A stretch of DNA of 64,000 nucleotides from Odontocerum albicorne (Eukaryota; Arthropoda; Insecta; Trichoptera; Odontoceridae): the NCBI GenBank assembly GCA_949825065.1, contig OX463856.1:20828632-20892631 (forward strand). Reading direction: 5' to 3'. Below, in pieces: positions 1 through 12,075 of this stretch (positions are counted from its first letter, which is position 1; every line of letters begins with the position of its first letter). Below the pieces are notes generated by a model, which saw nothing but the letters and a program-made list of their open reading frames with translations, was not told the origin of the DNA and did no database searches. The position numbers and the translations under genes were made by a program.

Positions 1-195
1 CCTTAAGAGTAATGACTATTGTTTATTATCAGAAAATTACTTGAATGTCATGTTTACTTGCTGGTGTAATCAAATATCAGTGGTTCTAAACAAAATACGC
101 GTTTAAACTAAGAAATTAAAAAACGCCGAAATTGTGCCGCGCACAGGATTCGTGGAATTTGATTTTTAACGCGGTGTACAGGTTAAGTAAAATCC

Positions 196-720
196 AGTAG
201 CGTCTCTCACTTGGTCAGTCAAACACTTTGAGAGTCTTCCTCTTGTGCATCGTTCTTCCACGCCTCCTTAACTACAAACCTTTCCAAACTGTCTCGTTGA
301 GTACGAGCAATACGCCCAGAGAATCGGAGGACTCGCTGAAGGCATATTGCATATAGATTTTCAGTTTTTCGAGAATGGAGGCGTTAGTTCGCTTTGCCAT
401 TGAATTCGTAACATCCTTCACCAGCACCACCTTTCAAATGTATCTATTGAACGTCTCTCTTTTGCTCTCAAAGTCCAAGTTTCCGCGCCATTAATGAATA
501 TCGAGAAGACGAGATACTTAACTAGGCGCATTTTCATTGTGATGGGGATAGATTTGATCTTCCATAACTTTTCCAACTTTGACAACGCATTTTTTTTTGT
601 TCTAGATCATGTTGGAAATATTAGAGCCTTTCTAAATAAAGTATCCATTGTTGGAAATATCGGAGCCTTTGTTAATAAAGTCAGTAACCACTTCCACACC
701 ATGATTCACGTTATTAACTC
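196..720 (-). pseudogene. LINE reverse-transcriptase C-terminal relic
   Basis: Minus-strand translation gives ITMKMRLVKYLVFSIFINGA, then ETWTLRAKERRSIDTFERW, WCW*RMLRI, and after a frameshift SILEKLKIYMQYAFSESSDS. These match the post-RT region of RTE-like non-LTR elements (YGAETWTL... FEMWCWRRMLRI). Stops and shifts show it is dead. Positions 611-688 contain a 39-bp duplication within this sequence. The plus-strand frame at 494-736 is its shadow. Confidence 0.72.
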
Positions 721-3120
721 TATTAAGCGCAAGTAAAAAAAAGTTAAATGGGTACAAGCAAGCACACCTGATACGTCAGAGTAAGCAATCATGCTAACCA
801 CCATGCAACGGCGTTGATAGCATACGTCGGCTCAATTATTTTATAACAAGTAAATGCTCCTAAATACACTCACAGTTTTTTTTATTTCAATTGTATTGCA
901 TTTTTCTTATAAACAACATGTGCAGAAAGTGTTTGAGTATTCGTTATCGAACAAACAAAAAGGTAGAAAATGATGATGCTGATGGCAATATAAAATTGCA
1001 AAAAAAATATAGAATTTGAACGCTATTCGAGAGTGAAATGAAATCAATAAACGATTCAATATAAAGTCTTATATTTTTCATAAGGAGTGGTTTTAATTAC
1101 AAACGATGCACTCTGAAAACATTTACGATTCAGAAAGTAGAATGCATCACTTGGATATTAATTTTAACTGTATTTCTCATTTGGTTCTCATGTAGAGGAA
1201 CTGTATTGCTCTTTCCATAGAGTTTTGAGATTTGTAATAAGAGTCTTCAAGTTATTTATATGTAGTTGGGAGAGTTTCTCAGATCTCTCTACAATTCACT
1301 GGTATGAAGCAGGTCAGTCCCGAGATGCAGAGAATAGAAGATTTGGAGCTCCAAGATGAGTTCGTCGATTTCTTGAACAGGTTGTTCCGAACGCTAACCT
1401 TTCGTTTTATATTGCCACAATGGGTTTTGAATGAAAGTGTAAGTAAATATTTAAATAACACAATAAATAAAGACTAACGAAAAAACTTGAATGATTTATT
1501 TGATTATTTTTTCCTATATATTTATATTTAAGCTTTATATGTTATAAAGTTTAACCTGCATTGGTCAGTTGGATAAGAAGAAAAATGAAATGAAAAAAAA
1601 AATAAACAGATACACATTCCTGAAATGTAACATTGTGTTCCTGAAAAAAATACCTTTTTTGCTTTCATAAAAATATGTGTTGATACTTCATTTGAACTGA
1701 AAACATTAATGAAACCACATACTAAATTCAAAATTATTTTTATTACATAAACATTTGGTGAAACAGGGAATCAGATCCCTTTGGTTTCGCTAATTAAATT
1801 TCGGAGAGATAAAAAAATAAAATCTCATTTGGGCATGTTAAACGAATGAATAAAAAAATACCACATATGTTACATACAAACCATTCCATCGTTTTCCTGT
1901 TAGGATAGGTATTGATGTGATTATGCCACACTTTGCTAGCTTATAACTTTGATGAATAGGAAAAAGATTGAAAGGAGCCAAATAAATGTTGTAGAAATAC
2001 TTGCTCTGAGAAAAATAAACTATGGGTGGCAATATCTGACAGAATACGGCATGGTGGTCTTGAAATAGAGTGCGTATCAGTTCGATTGGCGTTGAAATCC
2101 AGATCTTTAAAAATATTGCAGTCTGATTTTCACTTAATGCCATTTTAATATATTTCTGGTTGATTGAAAAAATTGCTACTTATGATATAAAACAAAAATA
2201 GAACACAACACGAAACGGTTGATTTTAAAAAAAAATATGTTGCCAGGGTTATAATCAATGTTGATTATGATTATTATTCTGGTGACCAATTTTCTCGATT
2301 CCTATAAATATTATGCCTTCTGCAATGTTATATATAGTACAAATGTCTGCTAGATTCTTAGCGATTCTTTTCTTCCTGTATTTTCAAACCTACAATTATA
2401 AGTTTTTTCCTCGTGTAACAATTTCTTGCTAAACAATGCTTATTATCATCACGTTATTCTTCTTCTTATCGTGTCAAGGAAATAAATAATTTGCGCCCTA
2501 AATTCTATAACCCCTTATACGATGAATATCCTCAATCATGATTTTTAAAGCCTACCTGGAGGCTCAGCTGTCAATTTGACTATAACGATGGTCGTCTATA
2601 ACGATGGTCGTCATCCGCTGTGGGAAGACTGACATCGTTTTTCTTATACCAGAATGCACCTCGATTCCGCATGGATGTACCCAATTTATTAGAATACTCA
2701 ATTTCTATCTGACAATGTGATCTCTATTCAGCTTTACACTGGTAAGTTCAAAGTTTTCTGTTAACATAATCGGCAATACAATGGGGTGCCGAATTCAATA
2801 CGGGCAATCGATTGGAGCGTGTTTTTTTTTTATTACAGTTTGAATACTTGGGCTTGCAGGATGAATGACTTGTAGAAAAGGTTTGTGTTAACTTGTAGCA
2901 AAGGTGAGTGTGGTGTGTTTTTGATGATTATGTGTGGCACATTATAGGATTAACTTTTTAGTCTGTCTGAAGTGATGAAGTGTGAGGGGTTTGATTCGCG
3001 TGATATATACATCTGTAACTGTAACATTTTGCCGAGTTGATGAGAGTATACAACGGAGTAATGTTTAATCGATAATCGGAAAGAAATACCGATTTTTTTT
3101 TTCATGTTATATTTCTTTAG
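721..3120. other. Mostly featureless AT-rich DNA
   Basis: Apart from the open stretch at 1241-1438 and a 19-bp duplication (TATAACGATGGTCGTC, 2580-2616), I see no supported gene or element. The minus-strand frames at 1279-1461, 1528-1731 and 1838-2143 show no recognisable motif. Confidence 0.4.
1241..1438 (+). other. Unassigned exon-like open stretch
   Basis: The plus strand is open from about 1241 and reads YLYVVGRVSQISLQFTG, then from ATG 1304 MKQVSPEMQRIEDLELQDEF, VDFLNRLFRTLTFRF, to a strong donor-like AGT|GTAAGT at 1439. The frame closes at 1475-1477 if unspliced. Amino-acid composition is protein-like and codon use is less AT-biased than surroundings. I do not recognise the family; it could be a host exon or a transposon fragment. 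Confidence 0.3.
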
Positions 3121-3236
3121 TAAGATACAAACAAACATCTACTCTACTGGGGACGCTTCAAATGAAAGGCAACACACCAAATCCATAAAAAGTGTATGTC
3201 CACATTAAATTACCTGTTGTTTTTTCACAAATTATC
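3121..3236 (+). repeat. Dispersed repeat family B, copy 1
   Basis: Core CTACTGGGGACGCTTCAAAT, then GAAAGGCAACACACC, ATCCATAAAA, and TTAAATTACCTGTTGTTTTT followed by CACAAATT. Shared with 38729-38860 (+) and 47297-47432 (-). Confidence 0.8.
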
Positions 3237-3365
3237 TTCTTTCCAGTGTCACGTCAGGTCCCCCCAACGTGGAATATCACCTGAGAGAAGACATCTTTGT
3301 CCCCAGCAGCCCGAAAAAGATCTCCAACGCCCCTTATGCCAGTCCAATCACGTATATTGCGAAAT
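3237..3365 (-). pseudogene. LINE 3'-end fragment
   Basis: Antisense of a LINE 3' end closely related to 43880-44420: shared AGGTCCCCCCAACGT, ATCACCTGAGA, GACATCTTTGTCCCC, AAGATCTCCAACGCCCCTTA. On the minus strand this encodes the terminal DWT..GDLFRAAGDKDV..NVGGT segment. It directly abuts repeat family B. Confidence 0.75.
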
Positions 3366-4579
3366 TATGCATGTATAAAATTTTTGGTCGTATATAAAGA
3401 AATAAATACAAAATTATTGGGATGTTTGATCTTCAAACCACAAGCCTATTGATAAGAATATTACTGCAGTACGGGCTATTTTCCTTCTTCGAAGATATCG
3501 GAACTTAAGTCCACCGTCACTACTATGCTTCACACATACGATGAATGATGACTTATTTCGACGACTCCATAGCAGCGTGGGTGATTGTAAAATCGAACTT
3601 AACTAATCTTACAGGCTATTGGGGGCTGTAAGCCGTTAAATAAGAGTATTTTCTATACAAATTGTATTTTTCAACGAATTTCAAAAACGAATAAATTCTC
3701 ATGAATTTTAGATTGTGAAGACGGAAACACGTGTAAAATAGTCAAATTTCGTTATAAGTGGAAACAAACTGTTGGTTTTAGGTATCTCCGATTAAGTATA
3801 TTATAACAGTGTCTCGTGCTGGAGCGAACAAATGGATTTCAAATTAAATTTATTTACCTTGAATGTTTCGCGATATATTCTAAGAAGAGGGAAGATCATG
3901 TTGGATGAAATAACATCATTCTATTCATGAACACTAAGCACCCTCTGTCAAACAGGTTATAAAGCTAATTAATTTTATAAAATGAAGAGATTTTTCAAAG
4001 AAAAAAGTCAAGTGTATACAAAATAAAGGTATTCTTTCCAACAATAAAGCGCTTTGTTTTATTCATTAAATTCTTTCGTGTCAATATACCTGGTGGAAAT
4101 ATTCTCACAATGTTTTTTAATAAAGCAGATTATTATCGGTATCTCAGATCACGCCCAAAACAGAGTGAATAAAAAGTTTTTTATCAATAGCAATGAAATA
4201 ACGAAAAAATAAATATATACAAATTTAAAATAAAGAGTTTAAAATGGGAAGTAAAAGAAATAATTATATTCCAGACATTGTACTTAAATTCTGTGCAAAG
4301 CAGCACAAACTATAACTTTTGAAAAAAAATTGATAATATAATGAATAGTACAAAAGTTACATACAAGCTCTCGGCGGTAAGTAATACACACCGGGCTTAA
4401 CACTGGCCGTCCTGTAATGGATAGGGAGTAGCCAGGACTTATATTTTATTTTATTTCTCTAAATATACTGATTGCAGGGTCTTCATACTTTACGTATTCC
4501 TCATCAAAAGCTTTATGATTTGAATGATATCATTACGAAATAAAAACTGATGGAATTTTTTAACACAGTAAGGCAAGTG
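3366..4579. other. No supported feature
   Basis: AT-rich sequence with no recognisable coding or mobile signature on either strand. Confidence 0.4.
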
Positions 4580-4763
4580 TTAAGAAAGAGACAATCGGCT
4601 AACTTCGGCTAACTTTGTAGAGCGTCGTCTCTGTCGCATGATGCGCTAACTGTCCGACAAACAGACTGACAAATAGCGACGGAACACGTGTACGAGTATG
4701 AATAACAGAGATGACGCTCCAAAGCCGAAACTAGCCGATTATGGCCGACAATCTCTTTCTTAA
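4580..4763. mobile_element. TTAA-flanked MITE
   Basis: 184 bp bounded by TTAA at 4580-4583 and 4760-4763, with termini GAAAGAGA / TCTCTTTC. The inverted arms extend about 55 bp through CGGCTAACTT, GCGTCGTCTCTGT and their complements, with a central loop of about 70 bp. TTAA duplication is the insertion signature of piggyBac-like elements. No coding capacity. Confidence 0.72.
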
Positions 4764-6267
4764 GCCATATGCGTATTACTTGTCACCGGATTCTGTACGA
4801 GTATTGTAAAGTACTGTGAAGCCTATTTATTGACAAATAGTAAGAAAAGTTAATTGATTGATGAGTGCAGTAGAAATGTTGTTATTGTGAAAACGTACAC
4901 AAGTTCAGGAAAATCTTTCAGAAGATTTCATTTTTTTTCTATTGCACTCTTGAAACATAGTCATAATTCAACTATTTAATCACTGGACTTCTTGCCGAGG
5001 GTTTGGGGTTTGATCCTCGATGGTGGTAAATTGAGTGATTTCTAGTAAGAAATGTTTGCCTGGTTATAATACTAGATTAAACAAGACGAGTGCTAGTGTT
5101 ATCTTTTGTGATGTATTGTGATGACAAAATGCGAGCTACTTGCCCTTAAATATATCCGTCACCCAATTAGCATATGTTGAAGCGTGCTATACGAATAATA
5201 AAAAATGCTCATGCTTCGTTTCCATACTTTAAGGTTGACGATGAACTTCGTGGCTTACTTTAAGTTCAATACTACCACCACCATTCACGCTGTTATAAGA
5301 GCTGAAACAAATTTCGCAAGATCTACAATATAGGATCAAAATTTATTATCCGTAATTAGTGATGAAGATAAGAAATTTAAAAATAATACAAGTAAAGACG
5401 AACTTAAGTTCCCACGTCTCGGGAAAAGTAAAATGACTCAAAACGCAGTAAATATATGTACTTATGAAATGGCTTAGGGCCTGGAGTGCAAACGGTTTAA
5501 TAAGTTATCAGTACTTTCGAAGAAAATTTTGAAAGTAGCAAACTATGTCAACACCACTAAGTAGCCAATCGATCGAAAAATCTACCAATGAAAGTTTTAA
5601 TAAAGATCTTTTCGGGAATTATTGACTTGATTATCATTACAGTTTTGTCGACTTAAATTCAATCAACATCAACAAAATTTTATTAATAATTTTTCATTTT
5701 TTGCAAAATGGGACGTCATTGTGAAAAAAAAATGTTATTTAATTACACTTCTTTGATAATTTCGTCAAAAAAGATATATTTGTGGTCGACTAAGTGTCTT
5801 TTTTTTCGTCGAAATTAACAAATTTCTGTTATAAACCACCAAATGTCACAAATCGTCAATATCGAAGGCACAAGATTGAAGGTAAAAAGTTTGCCCATTT
5901 AAGCTCCAATGGTCAGAGAACTTTTCCGTGAATTAACCTCAGCAGCCGTGAACTAAGTGGATGATTGCCAACATAGTATCTTACGTCTATTAACTGGACA
6001 GTGTTTAATTCTTGCCACCCAGTGATGTCCACTGAAGGGGTATAACATATTTTTCGTTTAAATTCTGCAACGTACTCGTATATTGGATGCAGATTCGCAT
6101 TTTTTAGGTATTCCTGGTGAACACATTTATGTAATATATTAAGATATTATGAAATAAAAGATGAAATCGGTGTCAGCAAAAAATATTTTTTTATTGATAA
6201 ATCAATAACATTTTGCAAATCTATACTATATGTCGTAATGCTGCAGATATGAGCCATACATCAACGC
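4764..6267. other. Largely featureless; one tRNA-like block
   Basis: A tRNA-promoter-like block at about 4985-5030 (GGGTTTGGGGTTTGATCCTC, B-box-like) suggests a SINE fragment on the plus strand. The remainder shows nothing I can support. TACGAGTA/TACTCGTA octamers occur at 4796 and 6073. Confidence 0.35.
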
Positions 6268-6269
6268 TA

Positions 6270-7138
6270 CGAGGGTGGTCTCAGAAGTACCCGACCTGAC
6301 GTATAGATGGTGGTTGTTGCTTTAAAAAATTACTATGGTAGAAAGTACAAAACTTATGAAGCTTAAGTTTCAAGTTTTAAGACGCTACGTTGTTTATTAT
6401 TTGTTTAGCAGCCATCAATAGTGAACGCTCTCAGTGAATTTGTAAAGATGGAAAAAATTGGTCATCGTTGTATGATACAATACTTTCATTTGAAAGGTCT
6501 AAGTCCAACCAATATCAAAGCCGAGCTAGATTCTTCTCTGGGGGAGTCTGCTCCTTCATTTACAACAGTAAAATATTGGGTGGCAGAGTTTAAACAAGGC
6601 CGTACGAGCTGCCATGACCGACATCGCAGTCGTCGACCAAATGAGGTGACCACGCCAGAAATGGTAAAGAAAATCCACAAAATGGTATTGGATGACCATC
6701 GATCGAAAGTGCGCGAGCTAGCAGACATGGTAGGCATTTCAAAAAGTACTGTACATCGCATATTGACTAAAAATTTGGACACCAGAAAGCTGTGCGCAAG
6801 ATAGGTGCCGCGTTTGCTCACAATGGAACGAAAATAGCGTCGTGAGGATGTTTCAATCGAGTGTTTGGCGATGTTTCGCAGCAATAAAGCCGAGTTTTTG
6901 CATCGATTCATAACCATAGATGAACATGGGTCCATCACTTCACATCTGAGACGAAGGAACAGTCAAAACAATGGACTAAAAGGGGAGAATCGGCTCCAAA
7001 AAAGGCGAAGACAGTTCCATCTGCAGGCAAGGTCATGGCGTCAGTTTTTTGGGATGCGCGTGGGATAATTTTCATTGATTATCTTCAAAAAGGAAAAACA
7101 ATCAACGGCGAGTATTATGACTTTTGGGACTACCCTCG
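6270..7138 (+). mobile_element. Internally deleted mariner-like element
   Basis: The left terminus CGAGGGTGGTCTCAGAAGT at 6270 and the right terminus read inward from 7138 (CGAGGGTAGTCCCAAAAGT) match at 16 of 19 positions, and both are flanked by TA (6268-6269, 7139-7140). The 869-bp element holds the first half of a transposase, whose coding sequence runs straight into the 3' terminal repeat near 7112-7120. The second half and 3' untranslated region are gone. This is a typical route to a non-autonomous element. Confidence 0.88.
6448..7115 (+). pseudogene. Truncated mariner transposase pseudogene
   Basis: The N-terminal region reads MEKIGHRCMIQYFHLKGLSP, then SFTTVKYWVAEFKQGRTSC, NEVTTPEMVKKIHKMVLDD and the helix-turn-helix VRELADMVGISKSTVHRIL. 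This is the family often labelled SETMAR-like in insect annotations. Lesions: TGG to TAG after KLCAR (stop at 6802-6804), another TAG in MERK*RRED (6835-6837), and a 1-base deletion in the first catalytic motif (near 6924, DE-TW). After the shift the frame continues VHHFTSETKEQSKQW through VFWDARGIIFIDYL to INGEYY, where the deletion begins. The second and third catalytic aspartates are absent. Confidence 0.9.
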
Positions 7139-7746
7139 TAGCACGAAAATTGCCGAACCCAAACGGGGCTTCAGTGAAATTGCGTCGTTGTTGGGAAGTT
7201 GAGCAATATTTTAACTCTAAAATATTTATTTTTTTTCAGTTCGATTTTAATTTTATGCTGTCACATATCACTCATTGCAATATTTATTTACTAACTTAAA
7301 ATAACAGTTTTTGATAAGAAACTGTTTTAAATTCATAACGATTAATTTAAAATAAAAATAGACGTAGTGAAAAAAAGGTTAGTACATGTTTGACTATTCG
7401 TGTTTCTTTAAATTTATCTGCACAATGAGAACAAAAAACTAAATACACAAATAAAAAGTTCTCTAGTTCTTGAAAAATTGTTGGAACGGTCAATCATTAA
7501 AATAATCTCTATGTGTTTACACTCGTTTCAATGAAAGTTTAAACGATAATGTATGCTAAGGCTGAAATGCAATATTTTTATGTTCAAATATGTTTGTTGA
7601 TTATTTTAGTATATACTCGTACATATATAAAATAACTACAGCTTCTCTTTATATTTACTATATATCGTATTTTTTTACTATGTGGAGTATATATCCAACT
7701 AGATGTCAACAACATATAAAAAATTAAATAAATAAAGTAATTTGTT

Positions 7747-7925
7747 TAGTCAAATACTGGTTACACCACTCAATATAACGGTATAGCCCTACCGGTTTCA
7801 AAGTTTTTACATCATCATCAGGGAGCACAGATAAGATTTTTTTGTGCTTTCCTGAGATGAAAACCTTGAAACCGGTTGGGTTATATCGTTATTTTAAGAA
7901 GAATAAAGTGTTTCACTGAACAAAT
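7747..7925. repeat. Inverted-arm repeat, same family as 25083-26847
   Basis: The left arm has TAGTCAAATACTGG, then CGGTATAGCCCTACCGGTTT and ACATCATCATCAGGG. The right arm has CCTGAGATGAAAACCTTGAA, then ACCGGTTGGGTTATATCGTT and AAGTGTTTCACTGA. The arms are inverted copies around a short T-rich centre. Class uncertain: it could be the terminal repeat of a larger retroelement or a foldback MITE. Confidence 0.65.
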
Positions 7926-8129
7926 TACAATATATTTAAACCTCCACAGTATTAATGCTTTAACTTCAAATAAAAAATTCATTTGTGTTAATATGTTATT
8001 TAATATACTTTATTGTTAATTCTCAACGGCATGTCTACAGCATAAAAATTAAAATAAATATTATTTTAATTTGTTTTATATTTTTATTATTACTACTGTT
8101 TTTATTTATAATTTAGCGCCTTAATTGCA

Positions 8130-8550
8130 TTGGGTTGATGCAAAAGTTCGTCTCACTTTTTGTACAAAGATTGAGGAAAAATTGTGTTTTTTTTTAAATC
8201 ACATTTATTCAATATAGTACGTGCTGTATTGTTAGTTGACCTTTCCCCATCGCTTTGGTAGCTGCAAAATCCCGTGCTTATCAGCTGTTCTATGTCGATC
8301 ACTTTCAATTAGCGCCAATGTTTCGTCGCCATCAGCCTCAGCCGGTCGTCCAGAACGTGGAGCATCGCTAAGATAAAAATTTTTTACGTCAATGGCACCC
8401 TCACCGTACACAGCACATATCTTTGTTTGCGTCTGCGAAGCATTCTGGCCGTTCCGGAAATAAAAAAAAAGTAATATTTCGAAAATGCTCCATAGTTTCT
8501 GCCACTTTTAATGCTTAACAAAATGTAAAAAAACACCACCAAATAACACA
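8130..8550 (-). mobile_element. Internally deleted mellifera-like mariner relic
   Basis: The 3' terminus at the low-coordinate end reads TTGGGTTGATGCAAAAGTTC (from 8130), a mariner-type terminal repeat. No matching second terminus was found near 8550-8800, so the 5' end is lost or badly diverged. The body joins an N-terminal transposase fragment to the extreme C-terminus. Confidence 0.7.
8205..8493 (-). pseudogene. Mariner transposase remnant, N-terminus fused to C-terminus
   Basis: The start MEHFRNI is at 8493. After a frameshift the frame reads NGQNASQTQTKICAVYGEGA, then DAPRSGRPAEADGDETLALI and ESDRHRTAD. It then jumps to LPKRWGKVN, a stop, and QYSTYYIE with the final stop at 8207-8205. 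GKNASQT-KICAVYGEGA and DAPRSGRP are hallmarks of mellifera-type mariner N-termini, while LP-RW-KV-YIE is the usual C-terminus. The catalytic core is deleted. Confidence 0.78.
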
Positions 8551-10539
8551 ATTTCTTTCCTTAGTACTCGCTTAAATATTATAAAAATATAAAAAGAATA
8601 AATACGGTATTTATTTGACCAAAAATTTTGAAAACCGCTGGCTTATTAACACAGGGTGCCCCCGCGTTTTGTGTGCAAATACGTGTCAAACAGCAACTTC
8701 TTAGTGCCACTGCGATCGTGACTTGCGTATGAAGTCTCGATTTCGACGTCTGTTTGGATGTTTTTCTCACAGTCAGCAGTTATTTTATTTGAACTCAACA
8801 TTTACCTACAATAAAATTATTATCCTAACTAATGAAACGAATAAACGAAGCAGGTTTTGTATTTATTTTGTATAAAAACATCAATATTTAAATGTCCCCT
8901 CAGTGAGCATCACCGGCCCAAGAAAATGTTGAAAGCGCAGTGAAGAAAGGGTTAAAGGTAAAGAAATAAAAATAATCATTTATGTTTAGTGAACAAAATG
9001 TTATTTAAATTGGGTCGTGGAAATATTTAATTATAGTGATTAAGCCGCCTGGAAAATTTAATTAATTATTCAAAGATAATATTATACGAGTATATCATAT
9101 TTAAGACTGTCAAGCAGCCTTTGTATATTAAGAAACAATAAACGTTAGTTTATAATAGAATATTTAATATTTCAGTCTAAAGTAAAATAAGTAACTATTG
9201 ATCACATCTGAAATGGTTTGATATATAATTATTTCATTATTGTATAAAAAAAAATTCCACACAAATTATAATTAATTGAATATTTATATAAATTGTAAAA
9301 CGAAGATTAAGTATCATAAAGTAGACAGTGAATTATCTCAGTAATATCAGCGATGAGTGAAATAAGACACATTTAGCCTTTTTCTATTTAATCTCATAAT
9401 GGACAGGATTATAACAGTAACCGATCCCTAGATATTTGTTATGAGATGGGCGTTTAAACGATATGCTATCAATCGCTATAATAATAGTAGAAATAGAAGA
9501 TAACATTATTACGCGATTACTATGCAAATTCCACCAAACAGATGAACATTATGATCGACTTAAGTAACAAAACAAATAAATAGGACACAGATTGCCTACG
9601 ATATATGATATGGAAACACAAACACATGTGCTTGCCACATCTGATTGCCTAAGAGATATGATATGGAAATACATACACATGTGGATTGTTGGAAAAAAAT
9701 TATTTTATTATTCATCTATGATATATCAGACTGATCACGACTTATACGAGTAATATAGAAATCAGACTCATGATTCTATATGTCAAGACTGACTTTATTG
9801 AGCAACACCAGCTTTTATATTAAAAATATACGAGTATAGTATACATACAACCTTCTTCATCCTACTTTATCATATACAACAATAATTATACTCGATCAAG
9901 GGCGATAGCTAATCATATCGTTTAAACACTGTTTTCTTTTTCAAAAGACATCAATATTATATATGTATGTGCTATATAAAATTCACAGAAGTATATTTCT
10001 GCGGCGTTATGGCAGAAGTTGATATGTCCGTTTTACCTTAGTTTACCGGAGAAGCAATATTAACTTTGATAAGCTGTTAAAATCAGTACAAATAAACATT
10101 TTTTAAGTTTTTCCAAACAACATATATTTCGTTTGAATAATGACTAACACACCAAGTTTTGCCACAACATGCTGAGAAATATTTTTTATAAATTGGGAGA
10201 ATAAACACAAAATGACAAAAAACGGTATTTTGAAGATGATAGCAAAATTGCAACCGGTCGAACCTCAACCTCACTGTACCCTCTTAGTGGATTTTTTTTT
10301 GTTTACACTAATAATCCATATATACCTATTATCACGTTATGTTCCTTTAGGAGTAGGCAGAGGAAACAGATCTCTAAACTTTCTATAAAAATCTCAAAAT
10401 GTTTGCTCCCTCCACATTAATTTGTATCGTAATAACATACATTGTTTGTTATTTTTATAAAAATAACAAACTATCATGCATTACGAGATATATGAGAAAT
10501 ATCTCACAATATAATTTTTCAAAATCTGTTTTATCTCGG
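8551..10539. other. AT-rich DNA with a 53-bp duplication
   Basis: ATTGCCTACGATATATGATA begins at 9591 and a diverged copy (ATTGCCTAAGAGATATGATA) begins at 9644. TACGAGTA occurs at 9085, 9745 and 9829. No gene recognised; the minus frames at 8579-8770 and 10083-10274 lack known motifs. Confidence 0.4.
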
Positions 10540-11340
10540 TCTAGCTCTTTGACAAACACTTTTCACTTGTGACTTGTATACTCTTTAAGTCATTATTTTT
10601 CATTAATTCTCTCCAAATGTCCAAAATATTTTAAAGCTCTTTTCTTCATCTTACTTAAAATATTTTAAAGCTCCTTTCTTCATCTTACTTAAAATATCAA
10701 TCTAATTAATGAATTCCTTTCTCATGTCTTCAGCCCATTTTTTTTCAGATTGACACTCTTTTTTTCTTAGGGGACGCATCTCCACAGCATTAATCCTACT
10801 TTTATCATTTTTCCAAGTTTCACTTTTATACGTTAAGGTGGGAACCAACACACTTTATAGTTTTGTCATTTTTGCTACTTTTGATATTGCGTGGTTATTA
10901 CATTTTACTTTAAGTGCCTGTTTACCTTGTTACCTGTTGCTACCCTTCTTTCAATCTACCTATCAACTCGCCCATCGCAAGTAAAATTCTACCCAAATAA
11001 CAGAACTCGTTAACCTATAACCATAACCTTTAATTTCGTTCCACACATTTTCCATTTACTAGAAATGTACCATACAGCTCAATTTTCATATCCCTTGAAT
11101 TGCCTTAATTTTCAAGAAACATTAGCATATTTATTTAGAAATAGTTACTAACTTTGTGCTCTCCTTTATTAATATAAATAACGTAATATAAACAAACCAT
11201 TAAGGACAATACTTTGCCTCTGGAGTTGAGTAACCCTGCATCAACATGTATGAAGCTTTTAATTCTGCAAAGCAACTTGCATCTCGTTCTACTAATGAGG
11301 CCATGTGTTTTCTATATATCAATATCTATGCATAAAATTC
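10540..11340 (-). pseudogene. LINE reverse-transcriptase C-terminal relic
   Basis: The minus strand reads VLVPTLTYKSETWKNDKSRI followed by NAVEMRPLRKKECQ and ALKYFGHLERINEK in shifting frames. This is the common LINE pattern VLVPTLLYGSETW..K..S.INAVEMR.LR. Upstream (higher coordinates) a DGRVDR.IERRVATGNKVN segment agrees with the pre-C-terminal region. A 34-bp unit inside it is duplicated (AAAATATTTTAAAGCTC at 10623 and 10657). Same family as the fragments at 41255 and 58575. Confidence 0.75.
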
Positions 11341-12067
11341 CCACAAAATTCTCAAAGAATGTCAAATAATTTTAAAACAATGACTGTAATTTATTATTAC
11401 TACTGCTTTTTGTATCTTCATGTTAGTTTAAGATAAAATTTTGTATTATTTGTCAATAATTTTAAGTACTTTATAACTTGTCACATGTTCATTTGTATAT
11501 AAAGACACTGTTGTGTCATTAATTAAATAAATAAATAAATATTATCTGCATACAGAAATCTACATGTATTTATTTCATCTTTTAAATTGCGCACACCTGT
11601 ATATGTAGGTTAAACAACCAAGGTGACATCACACGTCCTTATTAATAATCGTTTTCGATATTAGGCTACTAAAAACTATATGTGTTACTCTTTATTAAGA
11701 GAATAACTTCATTTACGATCTAGAAACGTTGTAAACGCTGCAAATGGCAACTTTGAAGTAAATGAACACAACACTAAAAGTCTCGTCGATCCGTTTTATG
11801 ACGATACGATACTACCCACTTGTGAATTTCCCTATATAGTCTGTTGACTCAACTAAATAGAAATTGACAAAATAGTTAAATTTGTGTCTTGTTATACATT
11901 TAAAATGAGTGGTAAGTCTTATTCGTGCAGTCTCTGTTTTTTTTCAATACTATACTGACGTATGTTACATAACAACCAACTTCAGTGATTATATAACGTA
12001 TGCTTTAAAAACATTTTCACCATTCTAAAATATGACCATTTAACATTATAAAGAGTTGGCGGCAATT
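11341..12067. other. No supported feature
   Basis: AT-rich DNA without recognisable coding or repeat content. Confidence 0.35.
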
Positions 12068-12075
12068 GTCTAAAT

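Noticed and set aside
494..736. 80-residue plus-strand frame
   Set aside because: Antisense shadow of a LINE relic; repetition in it comes from a 39-bp duplication.
3196..3378. Plus-strand frame reading QCHVRSPQRGISPERR
   Set aside because: Antisense of a LINE 3' end shared with 43880-44420.
6421..6447. Extended N-terminus of the mariner frame starting at GTG
   Set aside because: Relatives start at the ATG at 6448; GTG is not a credible eukaryotic start.
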